Origin: Candidatus Zhuqueibacterota bacterium
GTDB taxonomy: Bacteria > Zhuqueibacterota > Zhuqueibacteria > Oceanimicrobiales > Oceanimicrobiaceae
Length of the DNA stretch: 64,000 nt
Direction: 5' to 3'
NCBI GenBank assembly: GCA_029261995.1
Contig: JAJDAF010000010.1
Location: 62,001-126,000, forward strand
Position numbers and translations under genes: made by a program. Shown piece after piece: positions 27,017 through 36,128 of this stretch (its first letter is position 1; every line of letters begins with the position of its first letter). The notes below the pieces were generated by a model. It searched no databases, was not told where the DNA came from, and saw only the letters and a program-made list of their open reading frames with translations.

Positions 27017-27032
27017 TGGCACACGCATTGCA
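27017..27032 (+). promoter_or_regulatory. Sigma-54 (RpoN) promoter of the haem kinase/NtrC operon
   Basis: TGGCAC (27017-27022), five bases, TTGCA (27028-27032): a full match to the -24/-12 consensus with the invariant GG (27018-27019) and GC (27030-27031) separated by ten bases. It lies in the 425-base gap 26859-27283, which has no gene, and points at the kinase start at 27284. The operon's own second gene is a sigma-54 activator, so autoregulation is likely. Confidence 0.7.
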
Positions 27033-27283
27033 AGTCGAAATTGTAACTGCACGGATTGCAGGCCATTTCGCTTCGACCATGACTGACAGGCGCGCGTTTT
27101 GACCTGAACCACGCCAGGTTTCTAAATCTTATCTTATTGAAACATCCTGATTCGGTTTCTTGATTGTGAGAATGGCTTCCGATTCCTGGGCAAACGGGTG
27201 CCGGAGTTGTTGCCTGTTGGCAAACCGTACCTAGTTCGCGTTGGTTAATCAGACATCGAGTTCTACTCTCGGAGACAGCCGCG

Positions 27284-29083
27284 ATGCCACGCAACCGCAA
27301 CACGCCAACCACACGATTCTTCGCAAGACACATTAAATGGCTCATTGGCGTGGCGGTCATGCTGGTGCTGATGGTTACTTTGACACTGGCAAGCAAGATT
27401 TACAGGAGCGCCGTCGCTGAAGCGACCCTGCAACAGGGCAAGCAGCAGCTCGAAATGGCAAAGTCTGCGTCGCTCGGCATTCAGTTTTTCTTTCAACATA
27501 TTCAGGAAGAGTTGATTCTGCTGGAAATGCAGTTTAGAAACCCGCCGTCTCAACCTCTCACTCAGTTTCTCCACGACCACTCTCATGCCTCTGGCCGGCG
27601 TGGCCTCACCGGTTTCACCGGAGTCGTCGGCGACAAGAGCACGCTCTACTACTCAGACAACACCGTGAATGAATGGCTGCCCCAGTTGCTGCAACACGGC
27701 TTGCGGGAACTTGATGCCGGAGATTATCAGTCCGACATCTGGGTTTCCGATGTGTTGCCGTCCGGTGACAACGGGAATAGTCAGGAACTTTCTTTTGTGG
27801 TGATGAAGAACATTGAGAGTCAACCGGCCGCAAGCCGCAGGTCCGAGCGCGAAGTCGCGGGCTTCATTATCGATTTTGATTGGCTTGTGAGCCAATTCGC
27901 ACCTGTGCAGTCCGAAGGCTCAACATTCATCTGGATAATGGACCAGGACGGCAAGCTGCTCTTTCATCCGCGCCACCCTGAAATGGTGCTTAGGTCCATC
28001 TTCAACGCCGACCAGAGTTGTCACAGTTGCCACGCCAGTTTTGAACAGCAGGCGTCACTTCTCGTCAAGGAGAACGAATACGGCCTCTACCAGGTGAGCA
28101 GCGAGTCAGCCAAGATCATGGCGCAAACTTCCGTTCGTTTCTCAAATCGAAGCTGGCATGTCTTCGTATCGACAGATATCGAGGAGGTGACGGCTGTTGT
28201 CCGCAAGAATCTGGTGCTGTTCTTCTGGCTGGTTGGCTTCGCTGTTGTAGGAATCATCGGGGGAGGCCTCGCGCTGCTGCTACTCAACACTCGCAGGGTG
28301 AGGGCGGAAGCGTTGGCTCAACATTGCCAGGAGACCCGGGATTTACACGAGCAACTCAGTCAAGCTTCCCAGCTTGCGTCCGTTGGCGAGTTGGTCGACT
28401 CAGTGGCGCACGAAATGAACACGCCCATGGGTGTCATGTCCGCCTCCATCGAGGACCTTCTGTTGCGCCAAACCACAACAGCCGATGCCGAAAGCCTCAG
28501 ATTCGTGAGGAGCCAGATTTGGCGCATGAGCAATTGCACTCAAAGGCTGCTAAGGTTTTCGAGACGTATGAGCTTCGAGCTGCGCCCGATAGATGTAGTG
28601 CAGATGGTGGAAGAGTGTCTGCAACTGCTTCGACACCGGTTCCGAGAGAAGAAAATCAAGCTCAAAACCAATTGGCCGGCAACGTTGCCACCAGCGTGGC
28701 TCGACCCGGACCAGATGCAGCAGGTTCTACTGAATCTGCTCAACAACTCGGTGGATGCCATTGCTGAACAGAATCGGCCGGGACATGTCGAGCTTGCGCT
28801 GAATGTGACAAACGGCTTCAACGGCCACAAGCATGACCTGATGATCTGTGTTTCGGATAGTGGCGCCGGCGTACGTCCTGCGGATGTACCCAAATTGTTT
28901 GATCCGTTTTTCACCACCAAACCCGTGGGGAAAGGCACGGGATTAGGGTTATACATTTCACATTCGATCGTCAATCGCCATCGCGGCGCGATCGAGGTTG
29001 AAGCCTCCCAACTTGGTGGGGCGCGCTTTGCCATTCACATCCCTGCATGCATTGAACCAACACCCGGAATTGGCCATGGCTGA
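27284..29083 (+). CDS. Sensor histidine kinase with periplasmic haem-c motif
   Basis: A 599-residue membrane kinase. Helix 1 (about 17-40), a periplasmic Cache-like sensor (about 45-305) carrying a CHSCH haem-c motif at C246-H250 just after FHPRHPEMV, helix 2 (about 308-335), a short linker, HisKA with the phospho-accepting H in DSVAHEMNTPMG, and HATPase with NLLNNSVDAI, DSGAGV and GTGLGLYIS. The gene overlaps the following NtrC-like regulator by eight bases (ATGGCTGA), so they form a coupled two-component pair of the ZraS/AtoS kind. The covalent haem next to a Cache fold suggests sensing of redox state or a gaseous ligand outside the cytoplasm. A sigma-54 promoter lies upstream. Confidence 0.9.
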   Translation: MPRNRNTPTTRFFARHIKWLIGVAVMLVLMVTLTLASKIYRSAVAEATLQQGKQQLEMAKSASLGIQFFFQHIQEELILLEMQFRNPPSQPLTQFLHDHSHASGRRGLTGFTGVVGDKSTLYYSDNTVNEWLPQLLQHGLRELDAGDYQSDIWVSDVLPSGDNGNSQELSFVVMKNIESQPAASRRSEREVAGFIIDFDWLVSQFAPVQSEGSTFIWIMDQDGKLLFHPRHPEMVLRSIFNADQSCHSCHASFEQQASLLVKENEYGLYQVSSESAKIMAQTSVRFSNRSWHVFVSTDIEEVTAVVRKNLVLFFWLVGFAVVGIIGGGLALLLLNTRRVRAEALAQHCQETRDLHEQLSQASQLASVGELVDSVAHEMNTPMGVMSASIEDLLLRQTTTADAESLRFVRSQIWRMSNCTQRLLRFSRRMSFELRPIDVVQMVEECLQLLRHRFREKKIKLKTNWPATLPPAWLDPDQMQQVLLNLLNNSVDAIAEQNRPGHVELALNVTNGFNGHKHDLMICVSDSGAGVRPADVPKLFDPFFTTKPVGKGTGLGLYISHSIVNRHRGAIEVEASQLGGARFAIHIPACIEPTPGIGHG

Positions 29084-30470
29084 GATACTCGTCGTTGATG
29101 ATGAAAAAGACATGTTGCGAGCTTGTGGTAGCATCTTGAGTACTCTCGGGCATCAACCCGTCGTAGTGTCGGGGGGCGCGCAGGCGCTCGAGATTCTGGC
29201 CTCACAGGAGTTTGATTTGGTCCTATGCGATTTGTTCATGCCTGAGGTTGATGGAATGGAGGTTCTGCGTAAAATGAACGATGTGGCGCCCAGGACTCCA
29301 ATAGTATTGTTCACAGCTTTCGGCACGGTAGACCGCGCCGTTGCCGCCATGAAAGCAGGCGCGTTTGATTTCCTGGAGAAGCCGTTTACCGCTCAGTCCC
29401 TGCAACTTCTCCTCGAAAAAGGGCTGCGCCAGCGCCGCCTGGTCTGTGAACGTGACAACCTCAGGAGCCAGCTCGCAGACAAGTTCAGCTTCGACAATAT
29501 CATTGGCCGAAGCCATGCCATGGTCAAAATTTTCGAGATGATTGAGCGTGTCGCCGCCACCGAAGCCAACGTAATCGTGACGGGGGAGAGCGGCGCCGGA
29601 AAGGAGTTGGTTGCTCAGAGCATTCATGCGCGCAGTGCGCGCGAATGCAACGCTTTCATTCCAGTCAACTGCGGGGCCCTGCCTGAGAATATATTTGAGA
29701 GCGAGCTGTTCGGCTACGAAAGGGGCGCCTTCACCGGCGCCATTCGGCGCAAACCCGGATTGCTCGAATGCGCGCATGGCGGCACATTTTTCCTTGACGA
29801 AGTCTGCGAGCTTAGCGAGGCGCTACAAGTCAAGCTCCTGCGTGTTTTACAGGATCGCAAAGTGCGCAGACTCGGCGGCGATGTCCTCAGAGATTTGGAT
29901 GTGCGTTTCATCGCGGCGACCAACCGGGAGGTGGAAGAAGCGGTCCGAAAAGGCGCACTTCGTGAAGATTTCTACTATCGTTTGAATGTCATCCGGATTC
30001 ACATTCCACCACTCCGGGAAAGGCCTGACGACATCGCGCCATTGGCGGAGCATTTTCTCAAACACTATAGTAAATCTTCGCCAAGGGAAAAACTGTCGAT
30101 GAGTGATGAGACGTTGCGCTGCCTGGAAGACTATGCCTGGCCGGGCAACGTCCGCGAGTTAAGGAATGCTATCGAGCGCGCGGTGACCCTCGCCAAGAGT
30201 GACCAAATAACCCCGTCAGAGTTGCCGTCACAGATGCCATTGCCGAAGCACGAAGTAACCCACTCCGTCAATATTGGCCTGACAGAGGCCAAGCGCAGAG
30301 CCGTTGACAAGGCTGAACTGGATTATCTGGTTTCTTCGCTCCGCCACTACAAAGGCAACGTGACCAGAATTGCAGAAGATGCCTGCATGACCCGCCGCAA
30401 TCTGCACCGTCTGCTACGAAAACATGGTTTGGAAGCCGACGCCTGGCGAAAATTCGAGGCCGTCTCCTAG
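29076..30470 (+). CDS. Sigma-54-dependent NtrC-family response regulator
   Basis: A 464-residue regulator. Receiver (1-120; D8, D9, D52, LEKPF), AAA+ sigma-54 interaction domain (about 140-380) with Walker A GESGAGKE, the GAFTGA loop that contacts sigma-54, Walker B GGTFFLDEV and the R-finger region, then a Fis-type helix-turn-helix at the C-terminus (YKGNVTRIAEDACMTRRNLHRLLRKHG). The intact GAFTGA means it can activate sigma-54 promoters. The ATG at 29076 overlaps the kinase stop. The nearest targets are the sigma-54 sites at 27017 (its own operon) and 30805 (cytochrome operon). Confidence 0.93.
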   Translation: MAEILVVDDEKDMLRACGSILSTLGHQPVVVSGGAQALEILASQEFDLVLCDLFMPEVDGMEVLRKMNDVAPRTPIVLFTAFGTVDRAVAAMKAGAFDFLEKPFTAQSLQLLLEKGLRQRRLVCERDNLRSQLADKFSFDNIIGRSHAMVKIFEMIERVAATEANVIVTGESGAGKELVAQSIHARSARECNAFIPVNCGALPENIFESELFGYERGAFTGAIRRKPGLLECAHGGTFFLDEVCELSEALQVKLLRVLQDRKVRRLGGDVLRDLDVRFIAATNREVEEAVRKGALREDFYYRLNVIRIHIPPLRERPDDIAPLAEHFLKHYSKSSPREKLSMSDETLRCLEDYAWPGNVRELRNAIERAVTLAKSDQITPSELPSQMPLPKHEVTHSVNIGLTEAKRRAVDKAELDYLVSSLRHYKGNVTRIAEDACMTRRNLHRLLRKHGLEADAWRKFEAVS

Positions 30471-30804
30471 ACACGATTCCTGGCCCTGCGCCAGACATCT
30501 TCGTTTCATAAACTGCTCTCAGAGGGATAAGCCCACCGGCATCAAGTTCTTCAATCGCCGCCGTTATGTGGGACATCTCTCTTCTCACTATGGGCAAGCT
30601 GTCCCAATTAGCCTAAATGCCATACAATTATGTCTTTACGTTTAAAAAGTTGGAGCTAGTGAGACATTTGGCTTCTCACCTGGGCTCGTGCTGCTCCCAC
30701 ACATCCTGGCCAGGTCAAAATCTTCATATTATTCAAGTTCAATATTTTTAAATGTTTGGGGAAGTCTGTCTGACCGGCTCTTTTGTTGTGGCGCGGGCCA
30801 TGTT

Positions 30805-30819
30805 TGGTATGGCTCTTGC
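30805..30819 (+). promoter_or_regulatory. Sigma-54 promoter of the receiver-like/multihaem cytochrome operon
   Basis: TGGTATG at 30805-30811 and TTGC at 30816-30819, with GG (30806-30807) and GC (30818-30819) separated by exactly ten bases. The -12 element is a full match and the -24 element matches at TGG, A and G. It lies 29 bases before the ATG at 30848, directly after the sigma-54 activator gene. The rest of the 377-base gap (30471-30847) shows no gene. Confidence 0.6.
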
Positions 30820-30847
30820 CTTATCCGTGGCAAAATGAGAAAGTGGC

Positions 30848-31225
30848 ATGAGAAGATACCAAGGGATAATCTACACAACTGACAGCCACGTAGCCGCAAC
30901 ATGCCAGCATGTCGGCAAGGAAATCGAGATGGACATGTTCATTGAGCAATCGATGGCGGACTTCCTGTTGCGGTTGCAGAAGAACGATTGTACGGTTGCC
31001 ATTTTCGATTGCGGGCCAAATGGAGGCGAATGTGTGAACTGGGTAAAACTCATTCGTCGTCAACGGCCCAAGATACCCTTGATAGTATTTTGCGACGATG
31101 TAAGCTCGTCTATAGGGGCCAAGCTGTACCAGGAGGGAATTTTCTACCTTGGGCTGCGCCCTATCGAGCCCGCGGAGTTCCTTGAAGTGCTCAAGGCAAC
31201 CGTGAAACAAACCTCAGTTTTCTAA
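30848..31225 (+). CDS. Degenerate receiver-like protein
   Basis: A 125-residue protein with the alpha/beta pattern of a CheY receiver: a strand ending in VAIFDCGPNGG supplies a possible phospho-acceptor aspartate, and PLIVFCDD corresponds to the fourth strand. The usual N-terminal acidic pair is absent (GIIYTTDSH) and the invariant lysine is replaced (LGLRPIEP), so normal phosphorylation is doubtful. It lies between the sigma-54 promoter and the multihaem cytochrome gene, with only 20 bases to the latter. Function unknown. Confidence 0.65.
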   Translation: MRRYQGIIYTTDSHVAATCQHVGKEIEMDMFIEQSMADFLLRLQKNDCTVAIFDCGPNGGECVNWVKLIRRQRPKIPLIVFCDDVSSSIGAKLYQEGIFYLGLRPIEPAEFLEVLKATVKQTSVF

Positions 31226-31245
31226 TTAACCAGTATGGAGGAGTT

Positions 31246-33993
31246 ATGAAACGAGTAATGTTATTGTTGCTCACCGTATCTGTTTTGCTGTGCGCTATGA
31301 CGACAATCGCCCTTGCGCAACCGCAGGCGGTGATTGAAGTTGAAGCGTGGAGCCCACAGGAGATCCATGATCTTGGCTGGACTTCTCATCCATCCACGGG
31401 CCTGTCAGTTGTTGGGGTTGGCGAGCAGGTGTATCTGTTCGCTAAAGAAGATACGGGCGAAGTTGTGACTGCATTTGCCTGGACTTTAAGTTCTCAGCCC
31501 ACGGGCTCGGTTGTAACGTTGGACAGTACGGCAACGCCTCGTACGACCTTTAATCCGGACGTTGAAGGCACCTATGACATTGACGTTGAAATCACCACGG
31601 CTTCCGGAGCAGGCACAGCCAGTGTGACGATCTCGGCGGCAAAATATGTCGGGGTTGGCACGGTAGGTGGCGGTACGCCTGAATCTTTTCCCAAAGGCCA
31701 GTGCGGAAGTTGCCACAGCGGAAACACGATTGCCTGGATGGCAACGGGTCATTCGACCATGTTTGAAGAAGCGATTGATGGTGTGAAAAGCTCACATTAC
31801 AATGAAGGCTGCATCGAGTGCCACACCGTCGGCTTTTTCGAAGGCGCTGACAATGACGGCTTTGCAGATATCGCCAATGAATTGGGCTGGACATTTCCTG
31901 ACACTCTGGAGGACGGCAACTGGCAGGATATTGTCGATAACTTCCCGGCTCTGGCCGCGGTTGCCAATATTCAATGTGAGAATTGCCACGGTCCCGGCAG
32001 CCTGCACAAGGGTGATGTAGCCGGAATCGACCTCAATCTTGCCGAGGGCGTCTGTGGCAGATGTCACGAAGAAGCACCTTACCACATTCGAAGCACGCAA
32101 TGGAAAACCTCCGGGCATGCCACGGGCACTTCGTTCGCCCGAGGTACCAGTTCATCATGTGCGCCCTGTCACAGCGGTTGGGGATTCATCGCCAGGATGG
32201 ATCCAGCAAGCGACCTGGAGTTGAAGACTGGCAATCAGAATATCTCCTGTGCCGTTTGTCACGACCCGCACGATGCGAGCAATGCCCACCAGCTCCGCCT
32301 GAGCGACGAAATCGCGCTTCCAAGCGGTCCGACTGTGAGCGCTGGTGACAATGGCTTGTTGTGTATGAGCTGCCACCATAACCGCAGAGAGGGCGGTGGC
32401 GAAGAATATGTGAAGAATCCGACCAGCACTTTCCGTGGACCACACCATAGCAACCAAACGGAAATGCTATTCGGTGTGAAAGAGGACATTATCACTTTTG
32501 GTATGGTTTTACCCAGTTCCACGCACAAGGACGTTGTCGAGAATGCTTGCGTCGGCTGCCACATGAGCGGTAACGACCGCGATGATCTGGGTGACCATAG
32601 CTGGGCCATGCACACCACAGAAACAGTTGATGGCGTAGAAACCACCTTCGACAATGTGGAGTCGTGTAAAGCCTGCCACGATCCAGACATGACCTCGTTC
32701 GACGACATGCTGGCTCGCGATGACCACGACGGTGATGGAACGATCGAGGCTGCCCAGGCGGAAATCGAGGGGCTGCTGCACGACATCGCCCTGATGCTGC
32801 CTCCATTTGACTCACCGGAAGTCGATATTCGTGCTCCGATCTGGAATACGAAAGAGAGCCTGCTGCTGAGAAAAGCGGCGTGGAACTACTTCTTTGTGGA
32901 TTACGACCACAGCCACGGAGTACACAACTATCAGTTCTCGGTCGCGTTGCTGAAGAATTCGAAAGCGGCCCTCATGTACGGCGCGCTGTCTGAAGGCGTG
33001 ATCACAGGTGTCGAAGACGTGCCAAATGACCAGGGCAAGCAAGTTCGCGTAACCTGGACCCGCTTCGGTGGAGATGGCATCAGTGACAATCCCGTCCGCC
33101 GCTACGCAATTTGGCGCAAGGTCATGGCCAACGGGGCTGCCGAACAAGATGATGTGCTTGAGACGCTCAACGTCAGCGACAGCGAGATTGCGAAGATGGT
33201 TCCAGGCGACAGATTGGCAGTTGCCGGCGACCTGTGGGATTTCGTAGGTGAGCTGCCCGCTGCAACTCTCGATGAATACAGCACCGTGGTTCCAACCTTG
33301 TATGATTCGACTGGCGCGGATGGCGCTGTTCTGTCGGAATTCAAGGTCTCTGGGCACACTGCCATCACCGCGATTTACGCCGTCACCGAAGTGGCGACGG
33401 GCTATTCAATCGACAATCTGGCTCCTGCGACGCCTGCTAATCTCGCCGGCGTAGAAACGGTAGCTGGAGTCGCCCTGACCTGGGCTGAGCCGATTGATGA
33501 GGATTTCAAGTTCTTCACGCTCTATCGCGGCACGACCAGCGGTTTTGATCCCACGCTGACCGAGCCCCTTAGCGAACTGACTGAAAATGAGTTTCTCGAC
33601 AACGACGTCATGGTTGGCGCAACCTACTACTATCGCTTGTCCGCCTCGGATTTTTCCGAGAACGAGAGTGTTTACTCTGATGAGTTCTCATTCCTGGTGA
33701 CCTCGGTCGCAATCGACGGCATAGTACCTGAGGACTACGCGCTTGAGCAGAACTACCCGAATCCTTTCAACCCATCAACTGCCATCCGCTACAGTTTGAA
33801 GGATGCGGGCAACGTCAAAGTGACCGTCTACAACGGTGTTGGCGAGAAGGTCATGGTTTTGGTGGATTCCTATAAGAACGCCGGGAATTATGAAGTGACT
33901 TTGGATGCCACCCACTTGGCTTCCGGGCTCTACTTCTACAGAATTGAAGTCAATAATTTCCGAGCAATCCGCAAAATGATTTTCATGAAGTAA
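31246..33993 (+). CDS. Secreted nine-haem cytochrome c with type IX sorting domain
   Basis: A 915-residue exported protein with a strong GGAGGAG ribosome site and a signal peptide ending near ALAQPQ. Residues about 60-140 form a PKD/Ig-like domain. Nine CxxCH haem-c motifs lie between residues about 153 and 478: CGSCH, CIECH, CENCH, CGRCH, CAPCH, CAVCH, CMSCH, CVGCH, CKACH. A helical region, a fibronectin-like domain (about 730-820) and a C-terminal YPNPFNPSTAIRYSL sorting domain follow. The haem region resembles octahaem/NrfA-like and decahaem electron carriers in layout. The combination implies a cell-surface electron-transfer protein delivered by type IX secretion. It is expressed from the sigma-54 promoter at 30805 and ends in a strong terminator. 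Confidence 0.9.
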   Translation: MKRVMLLLLTVSVLLCAMTTIALAQPQAVIEVEAWSPQEIHDLGWTSHPSTGLSVVGVGEQVYLFAKEDTGEVVTAFAWTLSSQPTGSVVTLDSTATPRTTFNPDVEGTYDIDVEITTASGAGTASVTISAAKYVGVGTVGGGTPESFPKGQCGSCHSGNTIAWMATGHSTMFEEAIDGVKSSHYNEGCIECHTVGFFEGADNDGFADIANELGWTFPDTLEDGNWQDIVDNFPALAAVANIQCENCHGPGSLHKGDVAGIDLNLAEGVCGRCHEEAPYHIRSTQWKTSGHATGTSFARGTSSSCAPCHSGWGFIARMDPASDLELKTGNQNISCAVCHDPHDASNAHQLRLSDEIALPSGPTVSAGDNGLLCMSCHHNRREGGGEEYVKNPTSTFRGPHHSNQTEMLFGVKEDIITFGMVLPSSTHKDVVENACVGCHMSGNDRDDLGDHSWAMHTTETVDGVETTFDNVESCKACHDPDMTSFDDMLARDDHDGDGTIEAAQAEIEGLLHDIALMLPPFDSPEVDIRAPIWNTKESLLLRKAAWNYFFVDYDHSHGVHNYQFSVALLKNSKAALMYGALSEGVITGVEDVPNDQGKQVRVTWTRFGGDGISDNPVRRYAIWRKVMANGAAEQDDVLETLNVSDSEIAKMVPGDRLAVAGDLWDFVGELPAATLDEYSTVVPTLYDSTGADGAVLSEFKVSGHTAITAIYAVTEVATGYSIDNLAPATPANLAGVETVAGVALTWAEPIDEDFKFFTLYRGTTSGFDPTLTEPLSELTENEFLDNDVMVGATYYYRLSASDFSENESVYSDEFSFLVTSVAIDGIVPEDYALEQNYPNPFNPSTAIRYSLKDAGNVKVTVYNGVGEKVMVLVDSYKNAGNYEVTLDATHLASGLYFYRIEVNNFRAIRKMIFMK

Positions 33994-34008
33994 TCCTAAC
34001 CCCGTGCA

Positions 34009-34044
34009 CGAAGGGGGAGCCAATTGGTTCCCCCTTCGTTTTTT
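34009..34044 (+). terminator. Rho-independent terminator after the cytochrome gene
   Basis: A 13-base-pair stem (34009-34021 with 34026-34038, one G-T pair) closed by an AATT loop and followed by six Ts (34039-34044). It begins 16 bases after the cytochrome stop codon. Confidence 0.92.
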
Positions 34045-34058
34045 ACCCTGCAATCCTC

Positions 34059-34087
34059 TTGCATTTCTGTAACAAATCTTTTATACT
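34059..34087 (+). promoter_or_regulatory. Sigma-70-type promoter of the OPT transporter gene
   Basis: TTGCAT (34059-34064) and TATACT (34082-34087) are spaced by 17 bases, just after the cytochrome terminator. Predicted start near 34094, 74 bases before the OPT start codon. Confidence 0.5.
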
Positions 34088-34094
34088 CTCCAAG

Positions 34095-34115
34095 TCTTGC
34101 ATTTCCTTTGCAAGA
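34095..34115. promoter_or_regulatory. Operator-like palindrome at the OPT transcription start
   Basis: TCTTGCA (34095-34101) and TGCAAGA (34109-34115) form a perfect inverted repeat with a seven-base spacer, placed at the predicted +1. The half-site with its flank, TCTTGCATTTC, recurs at 34057-34067 across the -35 element. Paired sites over -35 and +1 fit repression by a dimeric regulator. Confidence 0.45.
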
Positions 34116-34167
34116 GATCAGAAATCATAACGCACATTCCCTTCCACCAAACACAAAGAGACTGAAT

Positions 34168-36126
34168 ATGTCGCAGAAACTAGGCCTTAGCCAAAAGGCG
34201 TATGACCCTGTTCCCGACGGCGAATCGTACGAGCCGTACATCGCAGCTTCCGAGAGTCCGCTGGAATTTACCGTTAAATCGATTGTTGCCGGCATCTTTT
34301 TCGGCATCTTGTTTGGGGCGGCCAACGCCTATCTGGGGCTGCGTGTCGGTTTGACGATTTCGACATCGATCCCGGTGGCGGTGATGACCGTTGCTGCTTT
34401 CAAAGCCCTGCAGGCGATGGGGCAGAAGGGCGGCATTCTGGAGGCGAACATCTCCCAAACCATCGGCTCTGCTTCCAGTTCAGTTGCCAGCGGCGTGATT
34501 TTCACCCTGCCGGCGCTTTTTCTCTGGGGCATGGATCCGTCTCTGGCGCAAATGACGCTGCTCGCCATGTTCGGTGGTTGCCTGGGGATTCTGTTTATGA
34601 TTCCTCTGCGCAAATTCCTGATTGAGCGGGAACACGGAAAATTGCCATACCCCGAAGGAACCGCATGCGCCGAAGTTCTTGTCGCCAGCGACGTGGGGGG
34701 TAGCCGTGCAACAAATGTGTTCATCGGTCTTGGCATCGGCGCCTTGACCAAATTTGTCACCAGTTGGTTGAAAATCATTCCCGGCCGCTTGCATGCCTCG
34801 ATTCCATTTCTCAAGAAGGGCGAGCTTCGGCTGGACGTGTCTGCCGCACTGTTTGGCGTCGGCTACATTTTGGGACCCAGGATTGCCAGTATCATGGTAG
34901 GGGGCGCGCTGCTGTCCTGGGTGGTCATCATCCCGGTGATTGCCTACTGGGGTGAGGGCCGCACCGAACCTTTTTACCCGGAAATGCTGAAGACAATTAC
35001 AGACATGGGACCCGGTGATATCTGGACACGCTACGTGCGCTACATCGGCGCCGGCGCCGTGGCAGCGGGTGGGTTGATCACCCTGGTGCGCAGCATTCCA
35101 ACGATGATTGAGAGCTTCCGGGTGGGGGCACAACAATTGAAAGCCCGCCTGGGCGATAAAGCTGCGATTCTTCAGAGAACCACGCAGGACCTGCCGCTTC
35201 GAACCGTTGGAATCGGAGTTGGCGTGGTGGTGCTGGGCCTGGCCGGTATCCCGCAGGTGTTTGGCGCGCTCGACTCCTTTGTAGTGCGGCTCATCGCGGC
35301 TGTTCTGATCGTCATTTGTGCATTCTTTTTTGTGACCGTGTCTGCGCGGATTGTCGGCTTGGTCGGCGTCACCTCAAATCCGACCAGCGGCATGACCATC
35401 GCGACTCTGCTGGCGACTTCGGGAATCTTCCTGATGTTCGGCTGGACAGACAAGATCGGCATGGCCGCGGCTTTGACAGTGGGCTGCGTGGTCGCGATTG
35501 CCGCCTCCATTGCCGGCGACACATCTCAGGATTTGAAAACGGGGTTCATTCTCGGCGCCACTCCAAAACGGCAGCAAATCGGCGAACTTGCGGGTGTGTT
35601 GACTTCTGCGGCGTTTGTCTGTCTGGCTGTGCTCATGCTTGACAAGGCCCACGGTTTCGGAACCAATGAATTGCCGGCGCCACAAGCCACGTTGATGAAA
35701 ATCGTCATCGAAGGCGTGCTGCAGAATTCTCTGCCCTGGGTCTTGGTCGGGATTGGCGTTGCCATCGTAGTCGTGGTTGAACTGTTCAAAATTCCGAGTT
35801 TGCCGTTTGCGGTTGGCGTCTATCTACCGCTCGGAACACTCACACCCATATTCGTCGGCGGCATGCTTAAGCTGCTTTTGGAGAAGAGGGCGTCAAATAA
35901 GGAGGAAGCGGCTTCGCGACGTGAGCAGGGCGTCCTGTTCGGCTCGGGCATGGTCGGTGGCGAGGGTTTGATGGGCATCGGCATCGCTGCTTACGCTTTT
36001 TGGCAGGGCGGAGCGCCACAGGGATTTGGCCTCGGTTGGGCTGGCAGCATGGCGCCTCTGGCAGGAGTGGCCTTCTTTGCGTTGCTGGTCTGGTATTTCA
36101 TACGTTGCAGTGTGTCGAGAAAGTAA
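34168..36126 (+). CDS. OPT family oligopeptide transporter
   Basis: About 652 residues and 14-16 predicted membrane helices. The N-terminal YEPYIAASESPLEFTVKSIVAGIFFGILFGAANAYLGLRVGLT and the internal SNPTSGMTIATLLATSGIF segments are typical of prokaryotic OPT-family transporters, which take up small peptides or, in some branches, metal chelates by proton coupling. The ATG at 34168 is chosen as the family-typical start; an upstream extension in frame to 34024 runs through the promoter and terminator and is not real. Followed after two bases by the DUF3311 and symporter genes, forming an uptake operon. Confidence 0.9.
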   Translation: MSQKLGLSQKAYDPVPDGESYEPYIAASESPLEFTVKSIVAGIFFGILFGAANAYLGLRVGLTISTSIPVAVMTVAAFKALQAMGQKGGILEANISQTIGSASSSVASGVIFTLPALFLWGMDPSLAQMTLLAMFGGCLGILFMIPLRKFLIEREHGKLPYPEGTACAEVLVASDVGGSRATNVFIGLGIGALTKFVTSWLKIIPGRLHASIPFLKKGELRLDVSAALFGVGYILGPRIASIMVGGALLSWVVIIPVIAYWGEGRTEPFYPEMLKTITDMGPGDIWTRYVRYIGAGAVAAGGLITLVRSIPTMIESFRVGAQQLKARLGDKAAILQRTTQDLPLRTVGIGVGVVVLGLAGIPQVFGALDSFVVRLIAAVLIVICAFFFVTVSARIVGLVGVTSNPTSGMTIATLLATSGIFLMFGWTDKIGMAAALTVGCVVAIAASIAGDTSQDLKTGFILGATPKRQQIGELAGVLTSAAFVCLAVLMLDKAHGFGTNELPAPQATLMKIVIEGVLQNSLPWVLVGIGVAIVVVVELFKIPSLPFAVGVYLPLGTLTPIFVGGMLKLLLEKRASNKEEAASRREQGVLFGSGMVGGEGLMGIGIAAYAFWQGGAPQGFGLGWAGSMAPLAGVAFFALLVWYFIRCSVSRK

Positions 36127-36128
36127 GC

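Noticed and set aside
26956-27396. Minus-strand frame of 146 codons across the kinase promoter
   Set aside because: It overlaps the kinase start antisense, has no recognisable domain and low-quality composition.
34024-36126. OPT gene starting at 34024
   Set aside because: This would put the terminator and promoter inside the coding sequence; 34168 gives the family-typical N-terminus.
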